NCBI GenBank assembly: GCA_002011615.1
Contig: MTOH01000003.1
Span: 1 to 52,652 of the forward strand
Length of the DNA: 52,652 bases
DNA from: Candidatus Hydrothermus pacificus
GTDB lineage: Bacteria; Hydrothermota; Hydrothermia; Hydrothermales; Hydrothermaceae
Direction: 5' to 3'
Shown here: positions 32,445 through 40,975 of the stretch, one piece after another
Numbering within the stretch: the first letter of the stretch is position 1
How the letters are laid out: each line of letters begins with the position of its first letter
The notes under the pieces: generated by a model
Told to the model about the DNA's origin: nothing
The model's input: only the letters and a program-made list of their open reading frames with translations
The model's database searches: none
Program-made: the position numbers and the translations under genes

Positions 32445-34574
32445 TTATAAAAAGTTATAGGGATTTATTTCAACCCTGAAAGGATATTTTTTGTCCAATT
32501 TACTTATATTTTCAAAAACCCTTCCAAGTTTTTCTCTTTTTTTAGATTTTATAAGAAGTCTTACTCTATAAAGATTTCTTATTTTTTCAATCGGTGCAAA
32601 AGAAGGGCCCAGAATCTCAAGGTCTTCATCCACAATTTCTCTTATTTCTTCTCCCTGCTCCATTGCTTTTTTTCTTTTTCTGTTTCTGGTTTCTACAAGC
32701 ATGAGATGCGAAAAAGGAGGATAGGAAAGCATTTCCCTTTCTTTTAATTCCTCCTCATAAAATTTATCCATATTGCCCTCTTTAATATGTCTTATCACAG
32801 GATTTTCAGGATTCATGGTTTGAATTATAACCTTTCCCCCTTTTCTGGCTCTTCCTATAACCTGATTGAGCATTATAAATGTCCTCTCTCTTGCTCTGAA
32901 ATCAGGTAAATTAAGGGTCAAATCTGCATAGAGTATCCCTATGAGTGAAACTTCTGGAAAATCAAAACCCTTTATTATCATCTGGGTTCCGAGAAGCACA
33001 TCCGCTTCTCTGTTTTTCAATCTTCTGAATATCTCAAAGACTCTCTTTCTCTGTCTTGTCGTGTCAAGGTCCATTCTTATTATTCTGAAATCAGGAAAAA
33101 TATCTTTTAATCCTTCCTCTATTTTTTCGGTTCCATAGCCAGAATATTTAACATCTGTTCCTCCGCATAAAGGACAGAAATCAGGTGACTTTAATTCATC
33201 TCCGCAAAAATGACATACAAGTTTTCGCCTTTTTTTATGATAAACATAAGGGATACTGCAATTTTTGCACTCAAAAATATATCCACAGTCCATACATTGC
33301 ATAAAATGAGCAAAACCTCTTCTGTTTAAAAACAATATAACCTGTTTTCTGTTTTTAACTGTTCGTTCAATCTCCTCTATAATCTTTGCAGAAAGGAAAA
33401 AGGGGAATCTTTCTTCTCTCATATCAAGAATTTCAACTTTAGGGAAATAATAACCTCTCACCCTTTCTTTAATGGGATAAAGTTTATACTCACTCTTTTT
33501 CGCAAAGTAGTATGTTTCTGATTGAGGTGTTGCTGTTCCTAAAATTAAGGGTATATTTTCTATTTCAGCCCTTATCTTTGCAATCTCTTTTGCATGGTAA
33601 TAGGGAAATCTTTCATCTTCCTTATAGGAATTTTCCTGTTCTTCATCAATTACAATGATTCCGGTATTTTTTAAAGGAGCGAATACTGCTGAACGTGGCC
33701 CCATAACAATACAGGGTTTTCCTGAAAGCACACTTTTAAAAGAATAAAGCCTTTCTGCCCTTGAAAGAGCTGAGCCCCAGAGTATTATACAATCTTCTTT
33801 GAAATATTTTTTAAAAATAAAATAAATCTGAGGCACAAGGGATATTTCAGGAATCAGCAAAATAACAGACTTCCCCTTCTCCAGGACCTTTTCTACAAGT
33901 TTGAGATACAAAAATGTCTTACCACTACCTGTTACCCCGTGAATTAAATGAACCTTGAATTCAGAAATTTTCTCAAGTATTTCACGATATATTTTTTCCT
34001 GTTCTGGCGTAAATCTCTCGGGAATCTCTATCTTTTCAAAAGGCTCAATAATAAATTTTTTAAGGGAAGGTTTTTTCAACAGGTAATGAGTAATTCCTAT
34101 GATATCCTTTTTTAGAAGTTTTTTAATATAATAATCAGAAGAAAAACCTGTTTTTTGTCTCACTGTTCTGGAAAGTAAAGGGTTTTTCGCATTTTTTAGG
34201 ATTTCTATCACCTTCTGTTCTTTTTCATTTTCAGTTTGATACTCCTTATGTTTTAAAAAATATCTTCTTTTAACTTCACCAAGAGGAGGCAAAAAGAATT
34301 TTAGAATCTTAGAAATATGGGTAAAGTAATAATCTGCAACTTTCCCTGCCAATTCCATGATATTTTCAGGTAAAAAGAAATCCGTTTTATTCTCTATTTT
34401 TTTGATTTTTCCTTCATAGTCTTTTTTATTGCTTATTTTCCAAACAATACCGAATTTTTTCCTGTCTCTCAACGGAACAAGGATAATATCTCCTTTTTTT
34501 AAGGAAAAATTTTCAGGAATCTGATAAGTATATTCTCCTTTAATATCAGAAAACAGAACTTTTGCGTATCTCAT
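32445..34574 (-). CDS. priA: Primosomal replication protein N' (PriA helicase)
   Basis: 709 residues; superfamily 2 helicase that restarts stalled forks. N-terminal 3' DNA-binding domain, Walker A GVTGSGKTFLYLKL (about 213), Walker B IDEEQENSYK, the paired zinc sites CMDCGYIFECKNC and CHFCGDELKSPDFCPLC (about 435-475), and motif VI region VIGRARKGG. The Walker B box is DEEQ rather than the usual DEEH. All other motifs look normal. It lies 11 bases downstream of the MBL-fold gene. Confidence 0.96.
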   Translation of the reverse strand: MRYAKVLFSDIKGEYTYQIPENFSLKKGDIILVPLRDRKKFGIVWKISNKKDYEGKIKKIENKTDFFLPENIMELAGKVADYYFTHISKILKFFLPPLGEVKRRYFLKHKEYQTENEKEQKVIEILKNAKNPLLSRTVRQKTGFSSDYYIKKLLKKDIIGITHYLLKKPSLKKFIIEPFEKIEIPERFTPEQEKIYREILEKISEFKVHLIHGVTGSGKTFLYLKLVEKVLEKGKSVILLIPEISLVPQIYFIFKKYFKEDCIILWGSALSRAERLYSFKSVLSGKPCIVMGPRSAVFAPLKNTGIIVIDEEQENSYKEDERFPYYHAKEIAKIRAEIENIPLILGTATPQSETYYFAKKSEYKLYPIKERVRGYYFPKVEILDMREERFPFFLSAKIIEEIERTVKNRKQVILFLNRRGFAHFMQCMDCGYIFECKNCSIPYVYHKKRRKLVCHFCGDELKSPDFCPLCGGTDVKYSGYGTEKIEEGLKDIFPDFRIIRMDLDTTRQRKRVFEIFRRLKNREADVLLGTQMIIKGFDFPEVSLIGILYADLTLNLPDFRARERTFIMLNQVIGRARKGGKVIIQTMNPENPVIRHIKEGNMDKFYEEELKEREMLSYPPFSHLMLVETRNRKRKKAMEQGEEIREIVDEDLEILGPSFAPIEKIRNLYRVRLLIKSKKREKLGRVFENISKLDKKYPFRVEINPYNFL

Positions 34575-34585
34575 AGACCTTCTTA

Positions 34586-35263
34586 TTATAAAGGAGATTT
34601 AGCAAACTTATAAAGTTCTTTTTTTGTAAAGGGAAGTCCATGCCCCGGGAAATATATTTCCACATCAAGGTTTTTTAGAAAGTCTATTGATTTGAATATT
34701 TCCTCTCTCTTATGTAAAAACATTGAGAGTCTTGGTCTTCTTATAAAGGGATTTGGTCCCAAAAGGGTATCCCCTGTAAAAGCCCATTTTTCTATTTTGA
34801 ATGTCAAAGAGCCAGGGGTATGACCCGGCGTCGGAAAAATCTCAATACTTTTATTCTCAATATCTATGCTATCATATTCTAAAATTTCTATATCGGGTTT
34901 GAATTTCTCTATAGTTTCAAATTTTGAAAAAAAATTCAAAAAATTGTATAAAACTATGGAGTAAAGAGTTCCTTTGGGTCGAGGAACATCAATGTAACCT
35001 TTCCTGACCCATCGAGCTTCTCTTTTACCAATTAAAACTCTGGGAGAGAAAATGTTTTTTAAGAATCTAACATTTCCTATGTGATCCCAGTGAGAATGGG
35101 TTATAAGAATATACTCAAGGTTTTTATTGTTTAAATTCCATTTCAGAAAGTTTAGCACTTTTGTCTTTGAACGGGGGTCCCCTGTATCAATAAGAATTGC
35201 GTGTTGTTTTAAGATAACAAGGTAAAGGTTTGCGGAGGGCAGAAGTTTTTTGAAAACTCTCAT
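34586..35263 (-). CDS. Metallo-beta-lactamase-fold hydrolase
   Basis: 225 residues. The dinuclear zinc motif THSHWDHIG (about 55-63), the ligands in PTPGHTPGSL and FTGDTLLG, and the final PGHG are all present. This is the glyoxalase II-like general hydrolase branch; the physiological substrate cannot be told. Its start overlaps the sufS stop by four bases (ATGA-type), so it is made together with the cysteine desulfurase, but a sulfur-related role is only suggested by context. Confidence 0.88.
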   Translation of the reverse strand: MRVFKKLLPSANLYLVILKQHAILIDTGDPRSKTKVLNFLKWNLNNKNLEYILITHSHWDHIGNVRFLKNIFSPRVLIGKREARWVRKGYIDVPRPKGTLYSIVLYNFLNFFSKFETIEKFKPDIEILEYDSIDIENKSIEIFPTPGHTPGSLTFKIEKWAFTGDTLLGPNPFIRRPRLSMFLHKREEIFKSIDFLKNLDVEIYFPGHGLPFTKKELYKFAKSPL

Positions 35264-36471
35264 TTAAGATAAGAGATTATTTTTTTTAAAATTTCTATGA
35301 ATCTCTCTATTTCCTCCTCTGTATTGTAAATATAAAAGCTAACCCTAACACTTCCTTCTATTCCGAGAAAATTTAAAAGGGGATGAACACAGTGCCTGCC
35401 ACTTCTCGCACACACTCCCTCTGAATCGAGCATACCCGCAATATCATGAAAATCCGCATCCTTAACATTAAAAGAAATAACACCAACCCTTTTTTCAGGT
35501 GCGGGTCCGTAAAGTTCAACCTCTTCTATCTCTTTCATTTTCTCAAGGCAAACAGATGTCAATTTTTTCTCATGTTCAAAAATATCTTCCATACCCAGAT
35601 TTTTCAAATACTCGGCAGCCTCTCCAAGAGCAATTCCACCCGCAATATCTGGAGTTCCTGCTTCAAACTTCCAGGGAATTTCAGCCCATTTTGAATCTTC
35701 CACTGTAACATCCTCAATCATTCCTCCACCCATTATAAAAGGCTCTATACTTTCAAGGAGCTCTTTTCTACCGTATAAAAAACCCGTTCCGGTAGGACCC
35801 AGCATCTTATGTCCCGATGCTGCAAGAAAATCACAACCCAAATCTTTAACATCAACCGGAATGTGAGGGACAGCCTGTGCAGCATCAACAACCGTGATTG
35901 AGCCCTTTTCCTTTGCAACTTTTATTATCTCTTTGACAGGGTTTATCGTTCCCATAAAATTTGAAGCAAGAGAAAGTGCAACTATCTTTGTTTTCTCAGT
36001 TATAATTCTCTCATCAAATTCAAGTTCGCAGGTACTTTTATTTACAGGAATTAATTTTAAATTTGCTTTTCTTAACTCTGCCATTTTCTGCCATGGTATG
36101 AAGTTTGAATGATGCTCCATTATTGTGGTAACAATTTCATCCCCTTCCTTTATATTGTAAAGGCCATAGGCATAGGCAACAAGGTTTATCGCCTCTGTTG
36201 TATTTTTTGTAAAAACTATTTCTCTTCCTTCCGCATTTATAAGTTCTGCAACCTTATAATGTGCCTTTTCGTATCTCCTGGAAGCTTCAAAAGAAAGTGA
36301 ATAAACACCCCTGTGTATGTTTGAATTGTAATTCTCATAAAATTCCTTTAAGGTATCAATTACAACTTCTGGTCTTTGAGAGGTCGCAGCAGAGTCAAGG
36401 TATATTAAACTGGGACTGTTTTTAAAAATGGGGAAATCCTCTCTTATTTTTATCGCATCAATCATCTTCAC
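35260..36471 (-). CDS. sufS: Cysteine desulfurase, SufS type
   Basis: 403 residues; PLP enzyme producing persulfide sulfur from cysteine. LDSAATSQRP near the N-terminus, the PLP Lys in ASGHKMLGPTGTGFLYG (about 225) and the catalytic Cys region ARSGRHCVHPLL (about 360) identify group II (SufS/CsdA) enzymes. No SufB, C, D, E or U is adjacent. The same operon carries mnmA, and thiI is divergent, so tRNA thiolation is a likely use. Ribosome site AGGAGGTG. Confidence 0.95.
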   Translation of the reverse strand: MKMIDAIKIREDFPIFKNSPSLIYLDSAATSQRPEVVIDTLKEFYENYNSNIHRGVYSLSFEASRRYEKAHYKVAELINAEGREIVFTKNTTEAINLVAYAYGLYNIKEGDEIVTTIMEHHSNFIPWQKMAELRKANLKLIPVNKSTCELEFDERIITEKTKIVALSLASNFMGTINPVKEIIKVAKEKGSITVVDAAQAVPHIPVDVKDLGCDFLAASGHKMLGPTGTGFLYGRKELLESIEPFIMGGGMIEDVTVEDSKWAEIPWKFEAGTPDIAGGIALGEAAEYLKNLGMEDIFEHEKKLTSVCLEKMKEIEEVELYGPAPEKRVGVISFNVKDADFHDIAGMLDSEGVCARSGRHCVHPLLNFLGIEGSVRVSFYIYNTEEEIERFIEILKKIISYLK

Positions 36472-36474
36472 CTC

Positions 36475-37503
36475 CTACATTTTTACAAGATTTTTAACAA
36501 TTTCTTCTGGAGAAAAAACCTTGTCAACTATTTTCTCTTTTATTGCGTTCTTTGGCATCCCAAAAATCAAACAGGTCTCCTTACTCTGTGTCCATATAAG
36601 ACCGCCTTTGTTTTTTATCTTTTTTGCACCTTCGACTCCGTCTTTACCCATTCCGGTAAGTATTATCCCAAGAGACCTTTCACCATAAACTTCTGCCATT
36701 GATTCAAAAAGATAATCTGCAGATGGTTTAACACCATTCTTTGGTAGCAGGTCTCTGTGAACTATGTAAATATCTCTACCTTTTTTCTTCAAGGCCATGT
36801 GGGTCCCACCTTTTGCAATATAATAAGTATTCTTCTCCACCTTTTCTCCATGCTCTGTTTCTCTAACATCCTTACCTGTGATTTCACTCAACCTCTTTGC
36901 AAATTTCTTTGTAAACACCACAGGCATGTGTTGAACAACAAATACAGGAATATTTAAGTCTCCGGGCAGGTTTCTGAACAGATATTCAACCACTGTGGTG
37001 CCACCGGTCGAAGAGGCAATACCCACTGCATCAATGGAAGCAGGGGTTCCTGAAAGAGGTCTTTTTAAATCTTCATATTCTTTTACAATATTTTTAAGTT
37101 TTGCACCTTTACTTGCTTTTATTTTTCCTATAAGCTCATCTCTAACTTTTATGATGTCAAGAGATAATTCTCCTGAAGGTTTTGGAACAAAGTCAAAAGC
37201 TCCTCTTGAAAGGGCCTCTAAGGTAACTTCTGCACCCTCTTTTGTATAAGCGGAAACCATTATACAGGGTATTGGTCTCTTTTTCATTATCCTTTCCAGA
37301 ACCTCTATCCCATTCAGTCCAGGCATCTCATAATCAAGAGTTATAACATCCGGATCCAGATTTTCAAGAAGTTTCAGTGCCTCTTTACCATCCTTTGCCA
37401 TACCCACAACCTTTATGTCAGGGTCTTCTTCAAGTATTTCTTTTAGAAATTTCCTCATTAAAAATGAATCTTCGACAATTAAAACTCTAACTTTTCTGCT
37501 CAT
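36475..37503 (-). CDS. cheB: Chemotaxis response regulator methylesterase CheB, without other chemotaxis genes
   Basis: Protein-glutamate methylesterase/deamidase for chemoreceptors. Receiver domain at the N-terminus (VEDSFLMRK; phospho-acceptor Asp57 in TLDYEMPG) and a C-terminal methylesterase domain with Ser in IASSTGGTT, His in VQHMP and Asp in GMGKDGVEG, all intact. The start is ATG 37503 with AAGG upstream (342 residues); the frame is open to 37530 but that would overlap the next gene. There is no CheA, CheW, CheR, CheY or receptor gene in the window. It lies between a BatA-like gene and sufS in a housekeeping operon. Confidence 0.9.
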   Translation of the reverse strand: MSRKVRVLIVEDSFLMRKFLKEILEEDPDIKVVGMAKDGKEALKLLENLDPDVITLDYEMPGLNGIEVLERIMKKRPIPCIMVSAYTKEGAEVTLEALSRGAFDFVPKPSGELSLDIIKVRDELIGKIKASKGAKLKNIVKEYEDLKRPLSGTPASIDAVGIASSTGGTTVVEYLFRNLPGDLNIPVFVVQHMPVVFTKKFAKRLSEITGKDVRETEHGEKVEKNTYYIAKGGTHMALKKKGRDIYIVHRDLLPKNGVKPSADYLFESMAEVYGERSLGIILTGMGKDGVEGAKKIKNKGGLIWTQSKETCLIFGMPKNAIKEKIVDKVFSPEEIVKNLVKM

Positions 37504-37516
37504 TTTGAACCTTAAA

Positions 37517-39094
37517 TTATAACAAAACAATAAGGAAAATTTCTATTAAAATAAAGAATAGAGCCAGGAAAAAAGAAAATCCTTTAATTGAGACAGGCAT
37601 AAATTTCCCCAGCTCGTTCCATCTGTGGACCTCAGCATTAGGCAGCACATCTTTTATCTCCTGAAGAGTTACCTTTTTAATGGGGATTTCTTTTTTTGAA
37701 AAATTGAGGTCAATATATAATTCTTCTGCATTCCTTATGATATAACTTCCATAAGGTAATCCATTAAAATTTATCTTTCCCTGACCTGTCCTGTCCTTTT
37801 TCAAAAAATTACCTTCAGAATCGTAAATCCTGTAATCTCTGCTATCAAAATAAACAAAAGTATCCCTGGTAACATTTATAACTTCTGGAGTTTTAATCTT
37901 TAAGTTCTTTATTCCCTGTTTTAAAATATGTAGAAAGGAAGGCGAATAAACAATCTGGGTGTATTCAGGCTCGGGTAAAAATCCAAAAACCAGCGTGTTC
38001 TTATAAAGGGAAGCATAGGTAATTCCTTCCTGCTCAAAAATTGGCTTTCCTTCATTTATATCAAATATTTCTGAAAAATAAATAATTTCATTTTTTATCC
38101 TGATATTAACACTTTCTTTAAGAGAAGTTTCCATGAGTTCATTTTCTCTGTCAATAAATAAAACACATGGTTTATTGGAATTTATAAATTCATTCAAAAT
38201 TTTTAAATTCTCTCTGTTGTGAGGAATACCATAAAATATATAAATTGAAGAATCTACAATTTCTCCAATTTTTTTATAACCCATATTTGTTAAAAGCTTT
38301 TCAAGATAATCAGAAGGATTACCAAAAACTTTATAATATTTTTTTATTAAAGGTCTGGATATAAAGTAAAGATTATCCTCTGGTAAAGAATCATAAGGTA
38401 AAATCTGGACTTTCAATAACCTGAAATTATCCACCTTAATAGGAACACTTAAGTCGGTTATGCCTTTTTTCAACTTAACATTAAAGGAAAAGGGATTGCC
38501 ATCTGCTATCACCTTGAGAACAGCATCCGGAATATCTCTATAGGAATATACGCTGACATCAATTTTACCATCTTTCAGGACAGCCTTCCATATTCCAATA
38601 TCCTGCTCTTTATAATCCGGTAAGAATATGAAAAATCTGGCTGTATTCACTCTTATATTCTCAAAGAAATCCTCATCTCCATCAGTTATGACAAATATGG
38701 TGCCTTTTTTGTCTTCTGTTATAAGAGATTTCTCCTTCAACAGGTTTTCTCTGCCAAAAGTGTTTGATATTCTCTTTTCCATATCTCTAAATTTATTTCT
38801 GTATAGAAGTGTGCTTTCTGAAGAATCAAAGACTATAAAATCAGGGAAAGGTCCTTTTTTAAAAAAGGGGGAAGATAAAGATATCAATAAAAAGAATAAA
38901 AACAATGTTCTTGAAATCAACAGCAAGAGCTCTTTTATTTTTTTTCTTTTTCGCATTTCATCTTCTTTTTCCGGTATAAATCCAAGCCAAGGAAATAGAT
39001 AAACTTTGATAAATTTTATAAAGAAAAGGTGTAATAACAGAGGTAGAAAAATAAGGGGTAGCAAATATAGAAATAAAACATTTTTAAATAGCAT
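37517..39094 (-). CDS. BatA-domain membrane protein
   Basis: 525 residues. The N-terminal region with two helices (about 8-28 and 55-75) and the PWLGFIP to KIKELLLLISRTL segment is the BatA/aerotolerance N-terminal domain. A long periplasmic part follows with a degenerate vWA-like piece (DFIVFDSSESTLL), and a last membrane helix at the C-terminus. Such proteins typically follow DUF58 genes in MoxR-DUF58-BatA clusters; here no MoxR ATPase is adjacent. Overlaps the DUF58 gene by 11 bases. Role inferred: envelope stress or complex assembly. Confidence 0.8.
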   Translation of the reverse strand: MLFKNVLFLYLLPLIFLPLLLHLFFIKFIKVYLFPWLGFIPEKEDEMRKRKKIKELLLLISRTLFLFFLLISLSSPFFKKGPFPDFIVFDSSESTLLYRNKFRDMEKRISNTFGRENLLKEKSLITEDKKGTIFVITDGDEDFFENIRVNTARFFIFLPDYKEQDIGIWKAVLKDGKIDVSVYSYRDIPDAVLKVIADGNPFSFNVKLKKGITDLSVPIKVDNFRLLKVQILPYDSLPEDNLYFISRPLIKKYYKVFGNPSDYLEKLLTNMGYKKIGEIVDSSIYIFYGIPHNRENLKILNEFINSNKPCVLFIDRENELMETSLKESVNIRIKNEIIYFSEIFDINEGKPIFEQEGITYASLYKNTLVFGFLPEPEYTQIVYSPSFLHILKQGIKNLKIKTPEVINVTRDTFVYFDSRDYRIYDSEGNFLKKDRTGQGKINFNGLPYGSYIIRNAEELYIDLNFSKKEIPIKKVTLQEIKDVLPNAEVHRWNELGKFMPVSIKGFSFFLALFFILIEIFLIVLL

Positions 39095-39962
39095 ATCTTC
39101 TGTATTTATATAAAAAGTTCAGGAAAACCTTTTCTATATTCTGGTCTGTTAGAACACGGGTATAGAAAATTTTTGATTTAAGGAGTTCATTTTCAAAAAA
39201 GTTTATATTTCTCAGGAATTCTCTTTTTAAATAATTTACCTCACTTCTCTCTGACACACGATATTCCTGTTTGTACTCCATATCCTTAAGGGTCACAGGA
39301 CCTCTCCATTTAAGGGTTATCTCCTCTTTTGAAAGAATATGAAAAACGAGGACCAGATGTTTCTTGGCCTTAAAATACCTGATTGATTTCAAGAATTCTT
39401 CGGGTTTTTTTAAAAAATCAGAAATAATTATAACCACCCCTTTTCGCTTTATTTTTTCAGAAAGCCCTCTAAATATCCTTACAGGTTCTGTTTTGCCATA
39501 AGGCTTTAGTTCAACAAGGGTTCTGAACATAATGGAAATATGTTTTTTTGTTGCTCTTGGGGGTAAAATTTTTTCTATTTTTTCAGAAAAAACATATAAG
39601 CCCGGTGCGTCTCTTTGCATAAAGGAAAGATAAGAAAATATAGCGCATATTTCACTGGCAGTATCAATTTTTTTTACAGGTTCTCCATAATCCATTGAAT
39701 TAGATGCATCAAGGAGTATATAAACCTTGGTATTTGTTTCCTCCTGAAATTTTTTAACAAAAATCCTCTCCCTTCTTGCAGTTAATTTCCAGTCAATGTA
39801 TTTTATTTCATCAAAGGGGTGATATTCTCTGTGTTCTTTAAATTCAGAGGAATAACCATGATAGGGAGAAGGGTGAAGCCCCAGCAAAAAACCTTCAACC
39901 ACATTCTTTGCTCTGAATTCAAGTCTTTTTAATTTCTGTATTATACTCTCATCTATTCTCAC
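39084..39962 (-). CDS. DUF58 protein (vWA-like)
   Basis: 292 residues. The DUF58 core FKEHREYHPFDEIKYIDWK (about 42-60) is followed by a vWA-like metal site ILLDASNSMDYG (about 82-93; the MIDAS DxSxS is DASNS) and VIIISDFL. These proteins usually work with MoxR AAA+ ATPases as chaperone-like modules. It overlaps the proline dehydrogenase stop by one base and the BatA-like gene by 11 bases. Confidence 0.92.
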   Translation of the reverse strand: MRIDESIIQKLKRLEFRAKNVVEGFLLGLHPSPYHGYSSEFKEHREYHPFDEIKYIDWKLTARRERIFVKKFQEETNTKVYILLDASNSMDYGEPVKKIDTASEICAIFSYLSFMQRDAPGLYVFSEKIEKILPPRATKKHISIMFRTLVELKPYGKTEPVRIFRGLSEKIKRKGVVIIISDFLKKPEEFLKSIRYFKAKKHLVLVFHILSKEEITLKWRGPVTLKDMEYKQEYRVSERSEVNYLKREFLRNINFFENELLKSKIFYTRVLTDQNIEKVFLNFLYKYRRYAI

Positions 39963-40885
39963 TATTTTTTAAATATATTTTTAATTATAAAGAAAAGATT
40001 TGCAGGTCTCTCACCCAATCTTCTCATAAAGTATGGATACCACTCTTTCCCGTAAGGAACATAGACCCTCACCCTGTATCCTTCCCGGACAAGTTCCTTC
40101 TGAAGCTCATACCTTATTCCATAAAGCATCTGGAACTCAAACCTATCCTCTGGTATTTTGTTTTTCTTAACATAATCAATTGTCCAGGTTATAATCTTCT
40201 CATCATGGGTTGCAATCGCGGGATAAATCCTGTCAGTATTTTCAAAGGAAATCCTTATAAGCTTCTTGAAATTTTCATCCACATCTTTTTTCCTGGGGAA
40301 TGCCACTTCTTTTGGTTCTTTATAAGCACCTTTGCAGAGTCTCACATTTAAAAACCCGTTATTTGAAAGATTCAATATGTCTTTTTCGGCTCTGTAAAGA
40401 TATGCCTGAAAAACTATTCCGACATTTTCAGGAAATTCTTTTCTCAACCTGTTGTATACATTTATCGTCCTGTCAGTATATTCAGAACTTTCCATATCCA
40501 CTCTTACAAAGTTTTTAAAATCCTTTGCCCTTTTCACAATTCTTTTCACATTTTCATAGCAAAATTCATCACCTATATCAAGTCCCATCTGAGTTAATTT
40601 AAGAGAAATACTGGAATTTATCTTTTCTTTATCAATTCTTTCAAGAATTTCTATGTATGCATCAGCAGACTTTTTTGCTTCCTCTTCATTCCCAACATTT
40701 TCTCCGAGATGGTCAAGAGTCACCATTATATTTTCCTGATTCAACCTTTTAACCGCATTGACCGCATCATCCAGGGTTTCACCGGATATAAATCTATCAA
40801 CAAGTCTTTTAGAGGGGGGGAACCCTTCAATTATTTTTTTTACACCATTTTTTCTGGAAAGAAAAATAAAAAAACTTCTCATCAT
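39962..40885 (-). CDS. Proline dehydrogenase
   Basis: 307 residues; FAD enzyme oxidising proline to pyrroline-5-carboxylate. Visible family positions: VTLDHLGENV, SSISLKLTQMGLDIG, FVRVDMESSEYTDRT, VFQAYLYRAEKDI, VRLCKGAYKEP, ATHDEKII, FEFQMLYGIR and the final VRVYVPYGKEWYPYFMRRLGERP stretch. It is the stand-alone short form; no P5C dehydrogenase is near. It is the first gene of the twelve-gene minus-strand run and starts from a leaderless promoter. Two ATG codons are adjacent (40885 and 40882); the first fits the promoter spacing. Confidence 0.93.
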   Translation of the reverse strand: MMRSFFIFLSRKNGVKKIIEGFPPSKRLVDRFISGETLDDAVNAVKRLNQENIMVTLDHLGENVGNEEEAKKSADAYIEILERIDKEKINSSISLKLTQMGLDIGDEFCYENVKRIVKRAKDFKNFVRVDMESSEYTDRTINVYNRLRKEFPENVGIVFQAYLYRAEKDILNLSNNGFLNVRLCKGAYKEPKEVAFPRKKDVDENFKKLIRISFENTDRIYPAIATHDEKIITWTIDYVKKNKIPEDRFEFQMLYGIRYELQKELVREGYRVRVYVPYGKEWYPYFMRRLGERPANLFFIIKNIFKK

Positions 40886-40891
40886 AATTTA

Positions 40892-40921
40892 ATTATAAAT
40901 TTTGTGAAAGTAGAAAAGCAA
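40892..40921 (-). promoter_or_regulatory. Leaderless promoter of the twelve-gene operon
   Basis: Minus strand TTGCTT (40921-40916), 18 bases, TATAAT (40897-40892), then six bases to ATG at 40885. Divergent to the promoter at 40940-40969; the two -35 boxes are 18 bases apart, so RNA polymerase binding at one could affect the other. Confidence 0.72.
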
Positions 40922-40939
40922 GTATAAACATCATTAGCC

Positions 40940-40969
40940 TTGAACTCGGAGGTTTTTTGATTTTATAAT
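40940..40969 (+). promoter_or_regulatory. Leaderless promoter of the GTPase/thiI operon
   Basis: TTGAAC (40940-40945), 18 bases, TATAAT (40964-40969), then six bases to ATG at 40976. The same layout as its divergent partner on the other strand. Confidence 0.75.
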
Positions 40970-40975
40970 TTATAT

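Noticed and set aside
37504-37530. Longer CheB start
   Set aside because: ATG 37503 starts directly before the receiver domain with AAGG upstream; the longer form overlaps the BatA-like gene.
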